Assembly (NCBI GenBank): GCA_031213475.1 | Contig: JARUPZ010000009.1 | Coordinates: forward strand, 10,511,601 to 10,575,600 | Direction of reading: 5' to 3' | From: Nereocystis luetkeana | Lineage: Eukaryota; Sar; Phaeophyceae; Laminariales; Laminariaceae | Length of the DNA: 64,000 nt | In this document: positions 21,413 to 32,147 of the stretch, one piece after another | Layout: the number at the start of each line of letters is the position of its first letter | How positions within the stretch are numbered: the first letter of the stretch is position 1 | Translations under genes and position numbers: made by a program | The notes under the pieces: generated by a model | The model's database searches: none | Told to the model about the DNA's origin: nothing | The model's input: the letters and a program-made list of their open reading frames with translations, nothing else

Positions 21413-21469
21413 CTCCTCGGACGAGTTTCTGACGGGGAGGGTGCAAACGCGGAGCGATGCGTCCACTTG

Positions 21470-21690
21470 TAGAATAGAAAGATCTCGTCGATGTCTTGGA
21501 AGATCTCGTCAGCATCTTGGAAATATCTCGTCGACATCTTTGCAAGATCTCGTCGATATCGTGGAAGTAGATATCTTGGAAAGATATTTAAAAAAAAACA
21601 GTTCATCGAGATCTTGGAAATTTAAAATACAGAAAAACTAATCCCGTCGAGATCTTGGAAGTATCTCTTCCAGGGAGATATTTCCAGAGC
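21470..21690 (+). repeat. satellite of ~30 bp units (AGATCTCGTCGA-CATCTTGGA)n
   Basis: Six to seven degenerate units with GATCTCGTCGA and ATCTTGGAA. It begins shortly after the Fam3-end array. Confidence 0.82.
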
Positions 21691-21952
21691 GAGATATTTT
21701 CCAAAGCCAGCCTCTTCGTATCTTAGTGCCTTCGCACCTTGCCGTGACACGATTTACCAGGCACTATTTAAAACTCAATTTCATGGTGGGTGTTTTTGAA
21801 AATACGCAGAATTTTCAATGTGCTCATAGTTGAAGTATTATTAACAATGCCATGCGCATGCATGCATGTCATGTGTATGATAGACGATAGCTTGTGTCAG
21901 CATCTACGAGTATAACAAAATCATCATTGCCGTCTTTGCTTGATAACCCTAC

Positions 21953-22047
21953 TAACCCTTTTAGAACCGCAGTCCCGTTTTGGGGGCAAACCACTCAAAA
22001 TTCTAGTAGTTTGAGCCCAAAACGGGACTGCGGTTCTAAATGGGTTA
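21953..22047. mobile_element. Fam2 MITE
   Basis: CTAACCC and GGGTTAG flanks (TTAA decayed symmetrically to CTAA/TTAG). The arms are near perfect, but the centre has GAGCCC instead of GTCCCC. Confidence 0.87.
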
Positions 22048-22584
22048 GTAGAGCAGTACAGGGTAAGGGCCATCTATTGATGTGGTACTTAGGGGGATAT
22101 CTCTGATAGTGTATCCGCGTGAAATGCGCGATCGCAACTCCCTCCTCATCAGCAGGTGTGAGCAGGGCTATAACGTATTCTGACGTTACAATTCTCAGGC
22201 TCAGGTGGTCAAAAGTCACGCTGGCGCAACCCTTTTCGCCAAGATAAGATGCCGCTGATGGGAGCACCATAAAAAAAAAACGGCATGTATGCGTGCGTGC
22301 GTGCGTGCGCGCGGCTTGCCGCACACACTTGCTGCACACATCCGGTTTTGGATCCCCGCATCTTTCTCCGCTGTGGGGGCGAAATAAAGTAAAATGTTCC
22401 GAGCCTAACTTGGCCGAATTTGGAAAAAAACTATTCGGGTCTGTTTTCGCCTGATAATATCATTTTTGGGTGAAAATCATTTTTTGGGCTTCTCGTTTCC
22501 ATCGCACGGGGCGAACAAACATGTTTTATTGCGTGATATAATATATACGTGGTATTGATATATATATATATATATATATTCATA

Positions 22585-22678
22585 TTAACCCTTTTAGAAC
22601 CGCTGTCCCGTTTTGGGGACAAATTACTTGAAATTTGAGTGGTTTGTTCCCACAACGGGACTGCGGTTCTAAAAGGTG
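22585..22678. mobile_element. Fam2 MITE
   Basis: TTAA on the left, right side eroded to AAAAGGTGTC. It follows an (AT)n tract at 22558-22579. Confidence 0.87.
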
Positions 22679-22679
22679 T

Positions 22680-23488
22680 CTTTTTAGGTCTTTTTTGTCA
22701 CTTTTTTTTCATTCCATATTTATTTTTTGTTTGTTTGTGATTCTCCGCTGTTCAGGAAATGAAGTTCAAACTTATTATGACGTTTTCCTCATACACACCA
22801 AGTATTATTAGATATTTTTTCAAATGCACGCATACATATATATATATATTATACATGGTATGCTCCATTCTTTCTACACTTACTTGCGGCCTTCCGGGCC
22901 GCCTGCCCCCGGGAGGCCCTGCGGGGGGGCGTATCTTGTATCTTGCCCCCCCGCTCATCACGGTTCGAGCCACTATTAATAGCAGTAGCCCGGAGGCCCA
23001 ACTATAAATATATGGCCGTGATGCACACACAACACACCTCGCGTCCATTCACGGGCAGCTGGTGATAAATCCTTCTTTTCGCTTCGCGTAATATATATAC
23101 CAGAGGGTGTATCAATACGGAATAATAGTATCCTATCTCGCGTATATTGGAGCTCACGTATTCACGTATTTAGATGCTTGGGTCTGCGTCGCTGCATCGA
23201 CGAGGAGAGAGCTCTGTGATAACGAGAGTGTCGAGACGCGCGTCTACTATTGATACGAGTATCACCTGTTCATGGCGATAGTATTATTGTATTATAGTAC
23301 CTGTAATGCCGTTGCTGGGGCGGTTCGACTTTCGTTCTCAACTTTTGGATTTCTCCGCTTGCCTGCAGAACCCCGCCCGCAGTACGGACCGAAATACGTA
23401 TCGTGCATGTTATACGCGCAGACTCTCCGTCTCTCCCACGAGGATGCATTCGTCTTCTCTTCTGCACACGTGGCCGTATAACAGCAGT
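22680..23488. other. unassigned spacer
   Basis: A GC-rich inverted patch at 22885-22930 contains GGCCGCC and CCCCCGGGAGG. CTATTAATAG occurs at 22973-22982. No recognised gene. Confidence 0.45.
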
Positions 23489-23724
23489 GCCGTATCACAC
23501 TGGGTGGTAAGATAACACACACCCTGAGACGAATTTCAGACCCGCTTTCCTCCACAACACAGAACAAAAATGGTGGCTTTGGGAGAGTATTTCGTCGAGA
23601 AGGTTATCGTGTATAGACGCATCATCGGTTGTCGTATTCAGTACGCCCTCACCCTAATCGAGGAACCCCAGCTTTAAAAATCGTCCGAGGGGATGTGTTC
23701 TATTATCACCCAGTGTGATACGTA
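23489..23724. mobile_element. Fam3 MITE without insert (empty site)
   Basis: The ends CCGTATCACACTGGGTGGTA and TATTATCACCCAGTGTGATA are inverted. At the point where 7757 and 16487 carry Fam2, this copy runs from CTCCACAACACAGAAC into AAAAATGGTGGC without interruption. Confidence 0.85.
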
Positions 23725-23744
23725 CGGTAGCCCCCCTCCCCCTC

Positions 23745-23900
23745 CCGTGTCGAAAGGGATCCATGCAGTCGTGGTCAATGGTCAAACTGCCTCAATATAC
23801 GCTCAAGGCAAGCGACACATGAGCGCCCCTCCCCCCCCGCAAGCATCTCCAGGTCATGAACACGACTACACCCATTCATGACAACGCGTACCGCGCCCCA
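23745..23900 (+). repeat. RepE partial copy
   Basis: CCGTGTCGAAAGGGATCCAT, GTGGTCAATGGTCAAACTG and GGCAAGCGACACATGAGCG match 11005-11060 and 59435-59500. C-rich runs flank it. Confidence 0.55.
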
Positions 23901-24243
23901 CCCCCCCGCCCCAGGCACTACCCACCACCACCACCACCACTACCCCGGCCGGGGAGGGTCGCGAGCCCGTGAGGCCCCGCTAAATACTATATTACCGGAC
24001 ACCTACTATTAATACCAAGAGACGGGAACGTTGAGTTAAGGCTGGATTTCATTTTTAAGAAAATGGGGTGCGTTCTCGTACACCACACACTTCAGTAGAA
24101 CAACCCTCGAATTTCTCGACGTCCTGTAGCGCCTCATAAAACTTTTCTTGGCGCTCGTTTTCTTAGTACCTGGTAGTAGGGTAGAGCCCTGTACTCACCG
24201 CTATATACTGCTTGCTGTGCATGCACACTTACCTGATGACATG

Positions 24244-24355
24244 TATTACGGGGAACCATAGTTAATAGGACCTATGGTATACTTGAAAAATATATATATA
24301 TTTAATCATTTTTACTAACAATATTTGGTCCTATTGACTATTGTCCCCCGTAATA
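24244..24355. mobile_element. Fam1 MITE
   Basis: TA-TTACGGGGAACC to TGTCCCCCGTAA-TA, with three substitutions in the arms. Confidence 0.92.
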
Positions 24356-24570
24356 GTAACAGCTCCGCCAACAAGAAGCACCTCATCTGAGCAAGGCTTA
24401 ACGCAACAATCTTGATGCGACACCATTCATCAACAACCTTGAGCATAGGCCGCATGTATGCCATGGTGATATTTATTTTAGTGTTGCGCTCGCTCGCCGC
24501 CGATCACGTTTTTGTTTTCTTAGCGTTCCCCCTAGAATGAGTCTGTTACAGGTACGGAACGCAGCATGTT

Positions 24571-24842
24571 GTTGATGTCGGAGAGCTTTTTTGCCAGAAT
24601 TTCCAGAACTTCGACAAAATTGTTCGTGATTTTTTTGCCAAGATACGGAGGAGGCGTTCTGACACAATTTTTGAAATTTAGAAGAAGAGGGCAAAATATC
24701 AGCGACGTTCAGTATCAGCATTCACACGCCTGGAAGAATAAAAATTGGAAAATCTGGAAGAAAATAGTTTTTGAGCACACAACAAACGAAAACGTGGGAA
24801 TTTTGGAAATTCTGGGGGGAAGAAAAAGCTCTCCGACATCAG
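24571..24842. mobile_element. Fam4-variant MITE
   Basis: The ends TGATGTCGGAGAGCTTTTTT and AAAAAGCTCTCCGACATCA are inverted. The inner part (CGGAGAGC) matches Fam4 but the outer bases differ, and no TTA/TAA duplication is seen. It may be a sister family. Confidence 0.65.
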
Positions 24843-24956
24843 CGGTAAGTAAGGCCTTTTCTTGTTCGTGATGGGTCTATAATCTATACCAGGTACTGCT
24901 GTACGGTGTGTGGTATTGCTACGCGGTCATTTGCCGTCTCTTGTTAGCTGTCGTCA

Positions 24957-24965
<9 letters not shown>

Positions 24966-24992
<27 letters not shown>
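24966..24992 (+). repeat. (GA)n microsatellite
   Basis: About 13 GA units after ACACAC. Confidence 0.92.
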
Positions 24993-24993
<1 letters not shown>

Positions 24994-25593
24994 TGTCCCG
25001 ATTGCCTCTTGTTGCCCCTTCTTCTGCAGCGCACCCTCTCTTCGACCCGTGGGGCATGGCCTCCTCGCTCTTCTCCCCGGCTCCTTTATCCCGTGCCACC
25101 CGTCTGCCCAATGTGAAAACCGCTTTCGGTTTGCTTCGAGGACCTTCACCGCCCCCCCCCGTCTCGAAAGGTGCGCGCGGTCAATGGTCAAATGACTGAG
25201 GCAATCAACAAATGAGCCCCCCCCCCTCCCTCCCCCCCGCCGGGCGCCCCATACCACCTGCCCCCTCTATTTAATCGCAGGGCACTTTATTTATGACATT
25301 GAATGCTGCCTATTAATGCTGGTCGTACCGCCGCTGGGCGTTCTGTCGGCCACCGGTGCCGGTGTTCTAGGATGGGCACCGGCCGCTGAGGTGCAATGTC
25401 TTCGTGGAAAGGTCGAATGATATGTGGACAAACCTCGTAAGGGTATACCAGTATGCGACATAAGGCTCACTCTATTGGTGGGGGGCGGCGGGGGGGAGGG
25501 GGGGGGGGGGGGGCTACGTAAGAACATTGGACTGAGAAATAAATCGCACCCAGCGGCAAGTGCTACGTACCTACATACCTGAAGTATTCATGT

Positions 25594-26034
25594 TTTCATC
25601 ATCACTTTCACTTTCCAGCTTTTAACCCTTTTAGAACCGCAGTCCCGTTTTGGGGACAGACCACTCAAATTCTAAGTATTTTGTCCCCAAAACGGGATTG
25701 CGGTTATAAAGGGGATAACTCGTAGGAGGTTTTATTGACCCTCCGCCTTCTTCTTCTAGACAAGCCGTGGTCACAGGTAGGTGTCGTCCCTTCTCCCCCC
25801 CGGTGCGTGCCTTCATTTCTATGGCGGAAAGGGTTCAGCATACCCCCCGCTCGTCGATTCTCCATCGAATGTGGCTAACTCACGCTCTCGCGCTTTTCGC
25901 TTCGTAACTCATTTTTTTTTTAATTGCAAGAAAAACTCTTTACGTCGTACGAGTATGCACTCGGTGAGACTCGAACCCACGAAAATTATCTCATCGAGTA
26001 GGGACGCGGACTACCTACCAACGCCTGTAGACAC
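25594..26034 (-). mobile_element. SINE-B interrupted by Fam2
   Basis: On the minus strand it reads from the tRNA-like head (B-box-like GGTTCGAGTCT, near 25970) to the tail ending in CTGGAAAGTGAAAGTGATG. Fam2 at 25622-25716 separates the tail from the body. An extra CGTCG plus TA (about 25942-25950) is absent from the copy at 42178. Confidence 0.78.
25622..25716. mobile_element. Fam2 MITE nested in SINE-B
   Basis: TTAA on the left. The right side is GGGGATAA. It interrupts the SINE-B sequence CCAGGCTAACTCG at the TAA. Confidence 0.87.
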
Positions 26035-26086
26035 GCACTTAAAATGCTACCACGGTACCTGGTACTGGTATATGGTATATATTAGC

Positions 26087-26178
26087 CCAACCCTTTCAGG
26101 ACTGCATTTCCGTTTGAGAGACAAACTACCCAGAATTTGAGTGAAAAGTCCCCCAAAACGGGACGACTGCGGTTCTGA
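26087..26178. mobile_element. Fam2 MITE, diverged
   Basis: AACCCTTTCAGGACTGCATT and AACGGGACGACTGCGGTTCT. There is a 3-base GAC duplication in the right arm. Confidence 0.75.
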
Positions 26179-26595
26179 GCTATTCATGGAGGCATTTTTT
26201 GTTGGCGGACCCATGCCGTACATATGTATAGGCATGTGTACATAGCGTGAGTACTAATAGGTCAGGTCGACTGCGTGAGTTCGACCCCCCCCCCCCCCCC
26301 CCCCTCAAACCATCCCCTTTCTCTTACCCGGAGATTTTGACCACGTAACAGATACGTTGGCACATAGCGCCTTCCACGCGTACGCACGTACGTTGCAACA
26401 CAGCAACATGTGTATTTGAGGTCTCGACTCGAGTCGACGAGGAAATAAAATGCCGCACGCTTCGCGATAAAAATGATGGCCCGCCCAGCGTCAGGGTGTG
26501 TGTGCTCATGCCAGCCATGCCACGACCGCAGTGCAGTCGAGAAAAGAGTCATCGCACCGTAGGAGAGAGATTCGCGCCTCTACAATGAGGTAGGG

Positions 26596-26862
26596 CGGGG
26601 GGGGGGGGGGGGGCGCTCATGTCATGCATGGCCGCAGTCGCGTAGGACCATGGACCCTCGCATCGCATCCGTACAAGGCCGGGACGGAGCACGCCGGGCT
26701 TTCACCGACCAGGCAGACCTTGCTTGCACCAAGCGCGAAGCGAAACGTGTGGTGTTCGGCGAGGCGCATGAAGGGTTAGCTGCATCCTACTAAAGTAGCC
26801 GCTTGTGATGCTGACTTGCGTATGGATGACCGCGTCGACTGGATTTGGGGGGGGGGGTGGGC
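26596..26862 (-). repeat. RepE repeat, inverted, longest copy
   Basis: Bounded by a G run at each end (about 26596 and 26848). Blocks include CATGCATGGCCGCAGTCGCG, GGCCGGGACGGAGCACG, ACCAGGCAGACCTTGCTTGC and GCGCATGAAGGGTTAGCTGC. Confidence 0.68.
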
Positions 26863-27034
26863 GGAGAAGTGCCTGCCATATCACCCCGGATCAGACCTAC
26901 GAAAAGGAAGGAGATGGAGAAGTAGGGCAAAGACCACAGACGGGATGGCGCAGCAAAGGGAGCGCACACTAAGAAAACCTATTAATAGTAGCTGAAACTG
27001 CCATGAAAAAATATAAGTCTGGCAGTCGTAACAC

Positions 27035-27152
27035 TATTACGGGGGACCATAGTTAATAGGACCTATGGTACACATAAAAATCTACCAAGGTATATATTTA
27101 ACCATTTCTACTAACAATATTTGGTCCTATTAACTATGTTCCCCCGTGATAG
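27035..27152. mobile_element. Fam1 MITE with micro-insertion
   Basis: Near-consensus, with CCAAGG plus TA inserted at 27085-27092 into the central CCTATATATTTAACC sequence. Confidence 0.93.
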
Positions 27153-27642
27153 TACTTGATTACAATATGGGCCGGCCAACAAGAAACCCCTATTCTGAGC
27201 AAGCGCAGGCCGTAGAACATTGTTGAGTCACCATGCGTGCTTGTTTAGCCTTTGAGCATAGACTACAGTAACTGTAGTATATACCTGGTACCGTGTGGTT
27301 GATTATTATTATTATGCTTGCCTTCCGACAATATAGCGTACAGTAGTAGATGCTGTTCCCATCTAAACCGAGTACCCGTCCGTAAGTCAGCAGTGTCTCT
27401 CATACGCTTCTCTGCCAGCCGTTTCCCAATTTCCATTCCCCGCATCATCTCATTTTAGCTACCGGAATACATATACCTGGTGTAGCTCTCGCGGGAAAAA
27501 GTGTCCAGAATTTTCTCACGTAGGGCGTCGCGCCCCTATTTTTTTAGGCTGTTCTGCTCGTCATTTTGGCTCTTTCAACGCCGGGGGGCTCTACTGGGGC
27601 TGTTGTACGGAAGAGAGCTGTCAGTACTGCTGTAGATAGTAG

Positions 27643-27751
27643 TATTACGGGGGACCATAGTTAATAGGACCTATGGTATACATAAAAACCTATATATTTA
27701 ACCATTTTTACTAACAATATTTGGTCCTATTAACTATGGTCCCCCGTAATA
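27643..27751. mobile_element. Fam1 MITE, consensus-like
   Basis: The arms form a perfect TTACGGGGGACCATAGTTAA pair with TA flanks. It is a good reference for insertion comparisons. Confidence 0.95.
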
Positions 27752-27808
27752 GTGTAAAGAACGCCCCCATTCTCTCCAGTAGTAAGGAATCCAGCCCGGA
27801 TAGGCCTG

Positions 27809-27908
27809 CAACCCCTTCAGGACAGCGGTCCCGTCTTGGGGACAAACTACTTAGAATTTGAGTGTTTCATCCCCAAAACGGGACTGCAGTTCTAAATGGG
27901 TGGGTTAA
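27809..27908. mobile_element. Fam2 MITE
   Basis: AACCCCTTCAGGACAGCGGT to GACTGCAGTTCTAAATGGG, moderately diverged. Confidence 0.82.
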
Positions 27909-28111
27909 ATAAAGTTCTTTTCACCGCCGCTAGTAGTGCTGTTGTAGGTGGGTCAAAATTGAACCTGCAGAGCGCAAAATAATCATTGGCTGCCTGCTAT
28001 TATTGTGTGCCACTGCTGTGACCCAACATACAAGGAACGTGTTGACTGAATATTTGCTTGCTAGCTGTCCCTAAATTTCGGGTCAGACTGGTATACTATT
28101 ACTGGTGACCA

Positions 28112-28248
28112 CATTACGGGAGACCATACCAGGTAGTTAATAGGACCAAATATTGTTAGTAAAAATGGTTAAAATACATACCAGGTACCAGGTACCAGTT
28201 TTTTTTAATGTATACCATAGGTCCTATTAACTATGGTCCTCCGTAATA
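28112..28248. mobile_element. Fam1 MITE with three CCAGG-type micro-insertions
   Basis: CCAGG plus TA interrupts the left arm at 28129-28135. A tandem TACCAGGTACCAGGTACCAG lies in the centre at 28179-28198. The arms otherwise match the consensus. Confidence 0.92.
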
Positions 28249-28342
28249 GTAATCAGGACCAAATATTCTTCGTAAAAATACTGGAATATATAGTTTTTTG
28301 TATGTACAATAGGTCTTGATTACTATGGTCCTCCTGTAATAC
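28249..28342. mobile_element. Fam1-like element, truncated
   Basis: It starts at GTAATCAGGACCAAATATT, lacking the outer left arm, and ends TACTATGGTCCTCCTGTAAT. Its inner arm is AATCAGGACC/GGTCTTGATT rather than AATAGGACC, so it may be a sub-family. Confidence 0.75.
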
Positions 28343-28800
28343 GATACTCTCGTTAAAACGAGTACGTCAGCAGTACCGGCCGTCTGACAAAAAACACGGA
28401 CAATTCTGGCCACAAGGCTACTTTTATTTTCTTCGGTGTCTATGAGAGCGAAATCTTGTTTTTGAAACACACACCCTCTACTTTTGACTTCTCCTAAATT
28501 AAAGGTAAAAGCAAACGAGCCCGACTTTTGACAAATTTTATCTGGTAAAATACACCCTATCAATAGGCATCTATCTGTGTGTACACTGTATCTAAAACGG
28601 AAATGTAAGCCGTATCATAGACCCAAGCCGTACGTGGGTCGTAGTTGTACGTCGGTGTGTCTCACTCGGGTTCCTGTAGTAGTAGTGCGGAATCGCGGGG
28701 GCGCCCCCCCGTGGCGTTCCGGCCCCGGATTTCGTCGCGGGGTAAGGGGGCTGGATATGGCGAGTATACGCAAAGGCTCCACAAGCGTGGAAAAGGAAGG

Positions 28801-28909
28801 TATTACGGGGGGCCATAGTTAACAGGACCTAGGGTATACATAAAAACCTATACATTTAACCATTTTTACTAACAATATTTGGTCCTATTAACTATGGTCC
28901 CCCGTAATA
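28801..28909. mobile_element. Fam1 MITE
   Basis: TA-TTACGGGGGGCCATAG to CTATGGTCCCCCGTAA-TA. Full length. Confidence 0.94.
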
Positions 28910-29152
28910 GTACCTCCCGCCTTTTCCCGGAGGCTCTCTCCCCATCTCACCCATAAGCCGGCAACCCGAAAGAAACAAAACCAAGCATGAGCATATATAT
29001 ACTACTGACTGTAGTAGTCCCAGTGGCATGCCCTTACAGTAATAATAGGTATGCCGCGAATGGAACAATAACACAACAACTGTAGTAATAGTTGCTCTAT
29101 AACACAAAGGGCCCTTTGTTAATTAATTGTCACATTCCCACGAGATTGGGTA

Positions 29153-29230
29153 TATATATACCAGGTATACCTGGTACAGGTATATACCTGGTACAGGTAT
29201 ATATATATATATACCTGGTATATATATGTA
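29153..29230. repeat. cluster of TACCWGGTA motifs in TA-rich DNA
   Basis: TACCAGGTA and TACCTGGTA occur in direct succession inside (TA)-rich sequence, with two TACCTGGTACAGGTATA-type segments and a further TACCTGGTA near 29213. Confidence 0.85.
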
Positions 29231-29519
29231 TGTATGTATAGCTTCTAACCGCCGAAATAAAGTGACGGGTTAGACAAGACAGCACAATGACCACTGCTGT
29301 TGTTGCGAGGTTGTGGGAGAGATAGATAGTGGTAGAAATTTCGGTTATCCGAGTTACTACAACACATATATGCAAAGAGCCGCACGGCGGTGTGTTCGGG
29401 CGAAACAAGTTCCTACACGCCCATACTTTTGGGGGCCTCCGCTGCTCCTGGCCCGAAGTCGATAACACCGAACTTGGCATTGGTTTGGTGGCCATGTCGA
29501 GTCCCCAAGAGGTTTAAAT

Positions 29520-29608
29520 TCAACCCTTCGAGGGCAAAAACTGCGTTCCCGATGTGGGCACAAACCACACTGTGACTCCAAGTAGTTTGTCCCCCCAAAA
29601 AACGGGCG
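29520..29608. mobile_element. very degenerate Fam2 MITE
   Basis: AACCCTTCGAGGGCAAAAAC on the left, TCCAAGTAGTTTGTCCCCCC on the right. The right outer arm is lost. Confidence 0.55.
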
Positions 29609-29699
29609 GCTAGTTATCGTCCCGAAAGGGCCAAAAGTCAAAAGGACCTTCACAGTCAGTTGTTTCATACTTTGCCCCCAAAAGTGCTACCTACCTCTG

Positions 29700-29960
29700 T
29701 CGTAGGACGAGCCTTTCACTTCGAAAAAAACGGGCGGGCTGGGGTAGACCGGCTGGGGCGGGCGTGCAGAGAGAGAGAGAGAAAGAGCCCGGCCTCGCGC
29801 TCCGTCGGCGCGAGCGCGGGCTCGACGTCGCCTCCGGTGGCGGCGTTCGCTGGCGGGCAGAGGGGGGAATCGGAAGGGCGGGGAGGGGAGAGGGGGTGGG
29901 GCCGCTCTGTTTCGTGTCTGTCGTGTCTGCGAGCCGTTTCGTGGGGTCGTCGAGGGGCTT
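29700..29960. other. GC- and CpG-rich segment
   Basis: Dense CG dinucleotides (CTCCGTCGGCGCGAGCGCGG is typical), in contrast to its surroundings. Several frames are open because of the composition. It could be a promoter-like island, but no gene is recognised on either side. Confidence 0.35.
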
Positions 29961-30255
29961 TCTGTCTCTCCGGCATTACGATAACTTTCTTGCGGGCCTC
30001 GCTTGTTCATGAGATTCTCATGAGAGGGTTTGTAGACGGGTACGAGTGTGCGACTTTTTAATGCGTGGCTTCTCGTGATTCGGGCCTTGCGGGCCATCCG
30101 TTTTTCTTCCAGCGTACCAGGTATTGTATATCAGTACATCAGTAGGTAAAGGTACCAGGTCGATTAAGAATTCGGGAAGCTCGGGTTCCTTCGATGCGGA
30201 TAAAGTGCGGACATACTCGCCGCGCCAGTATTTACATATACCAGATATACAGTAG

Positions 30256-30363
30256 TATTACGGGGGGCTATATTAAATAGGACCAAATATTGTGAGTAAA
30301 AACAGCGACATATGTAGGGGTTTGTTTTCACCGTAGGCCCTATTTACTATAGCCCCCCGTAAC
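30256..30363. mobile_element. Fam1 MITE
   Basis: TA-TTACGGGGGGCTATATTAA and TTTACTATAGCCCCCCGTAA. The paired substitution CTATA/TATAG keeps the hairpin. Confidence 0.88.
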
Positions 30364-31503
30364 ATTTCGTGGAGGTATTAATAGTTGCGTCGGAGAACAC
30401 GTACCACACAAAAACATGTCATACCGGTGCTATGCTATCACGAGTGCTGTTGTTGTTCAGTAGTAGTAGCAGTGGGGAGCCATATATTACCTCGATCTCG
30501 GGTATACTGAAACCAGGTGGGTAGGACTTTTCGCCCCTCCTCGAGGTTTCTCATGGTTCTGCTTCGCTATTGTTCATGCGGTATGGTGACGGTGACTCTG
30601 AGGGGAAGGTGGCAGTGCTGTAGTGGTAGCGGAGATTTGAAGCAACAGGGAAGCGGAGAAATAGTCCGCGAGAGGCGAGAGCGTGGCGGCGGAAGGTCAG
30701 GCAGTCGTACGACGGTACGTACGTGGGTGTTATTTGTAGGACAAAGGGGACAGGTACGATTCGTACGTGTCACTAATATTACTACTAGTATTAATACAGC
30801 AGTAATATCATCAACGCGCTGAAACATGCGCTGTATGAACACATACAATTTTGTCGGTTGTAGATCGCGAAAAAAAACGAACAATGAGTCTCGTAGGTGG
30901 CGCAGTACGGACGGCTTTTTCCGACCGAAAAGAAGAGACTGGTCCAGCACGTTGTGCATACAAGTGCCACACTACGATCGATCGTGGCCACGAGAGACAA
31001 GAGGCAGGTGGACAGATCAGAATCGGAACACAGCTCCCACGACGGCTGCTCTGTGCTGTTTCTGTCGCGCAACGCGTACGTGTAGAGCTGCAGCGGCAGT
31101 ACGTACCTGGTACATTGTTATATTGTATATTTCATGCGCGTTTTGTTCATCAGTGCTTGTTCGTATATATATATATCTGGCACGTAGGAGGTATACATAT
31201 GTACTCACTCCTCGTACCACTGCTGTAGTCACACGCTGGTACTCTGGTACTTCCACGGACCTGTCATGCTGCTACTACTGATTGCTTGATTGATTACTTC
31301 TGCTGTGTCACTTGTTGTGTGCCCCTCTGTTTAGTTATCTTCTTATTAATATATATTCACTGCTGTCTTCTTTGCCGCCTGCTGCTTTGAACTTCGCTCT
31401 GCTGGCAGCGTGTGTGTGTTGCGCCAAACCGCACCACGCACACTCTCCACTGCTGCTTTTATTTCTTCTACTCATCTTGGTTTGCTTATACGCCCTGCAG
31501 CAA

Positions 31504-31538
<35 letters not shown>

Positions 31539-31541
31539 CTG
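31504..31541 (+). repeat. (CTG)n triplet repeat
   Basis: About 12 units with one GTG. More CTG patches follow to about 31860. Confidence 0.9.
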
Positions 31542-32085
31542 CAGTTGCTACAGCTAGCTGTTGTTGTTCCTGCTGGTCTGCTGCTTCCTTCTCTTGCTAC
31601 TGCTGACTGTCACAGTAGTAGTGTGTGCTTCTTCTTCCCTAGTGTCTGCGACCATGTATGCGCTCTGCTTGTTCCTCTGCGCTGACTTTTTTTTTTCGCT
31701 ATTGGTGTGTTTGCGGCTCATGGCTTTGCTGCCTCTAATTTATTTCTTGTCTTTGCTGCTGCTGCTGCTGCTGCTGCCTGCTTCTTCTGCTGCATCACAA
31801 CGGATGCACATTGTGGCTGCTGCTACTCTGTCTGCTGCTCCTTCTTCCTTCTTGTATTCGCTGCTTGGTTCTTTTTCTGCACCTACCTTCGTTTGAAACT
31901 GTATGTTCCGCTTCTCTCCCCTCTGCTCTCTCCCCCATTCTCGCATTTTGCTCCACAACTCATCACTCGCCATGGCATGCTGTCTTCGAACCTGGTCTTT
32001 TCTTTCTGATCGATGATGATGCTGCTTTGTTGTCTATTTAATTCCGCTTCTTCGTTTGCTGATACTCGTAGCTGTGCGTGTTGTG

Positions 32086-32086
32086 G

Positions 32087-32145
<59 letters not shown>

Positions 32146-32147
32146 GC
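32086..32147 (+). repeat. (TTG)n triplet repeat
   Basis: About 20 units. It encodes the Gln run of the minus-strand frame 31883-32365. Confidence 0.93.

Noticed and set aside
29700-29960. CpG-rich promoter of a gene
   Set aside because: Only composition supports it and no adjacent coding region is identifiable. It is kept as a low-confidence compositional feature.
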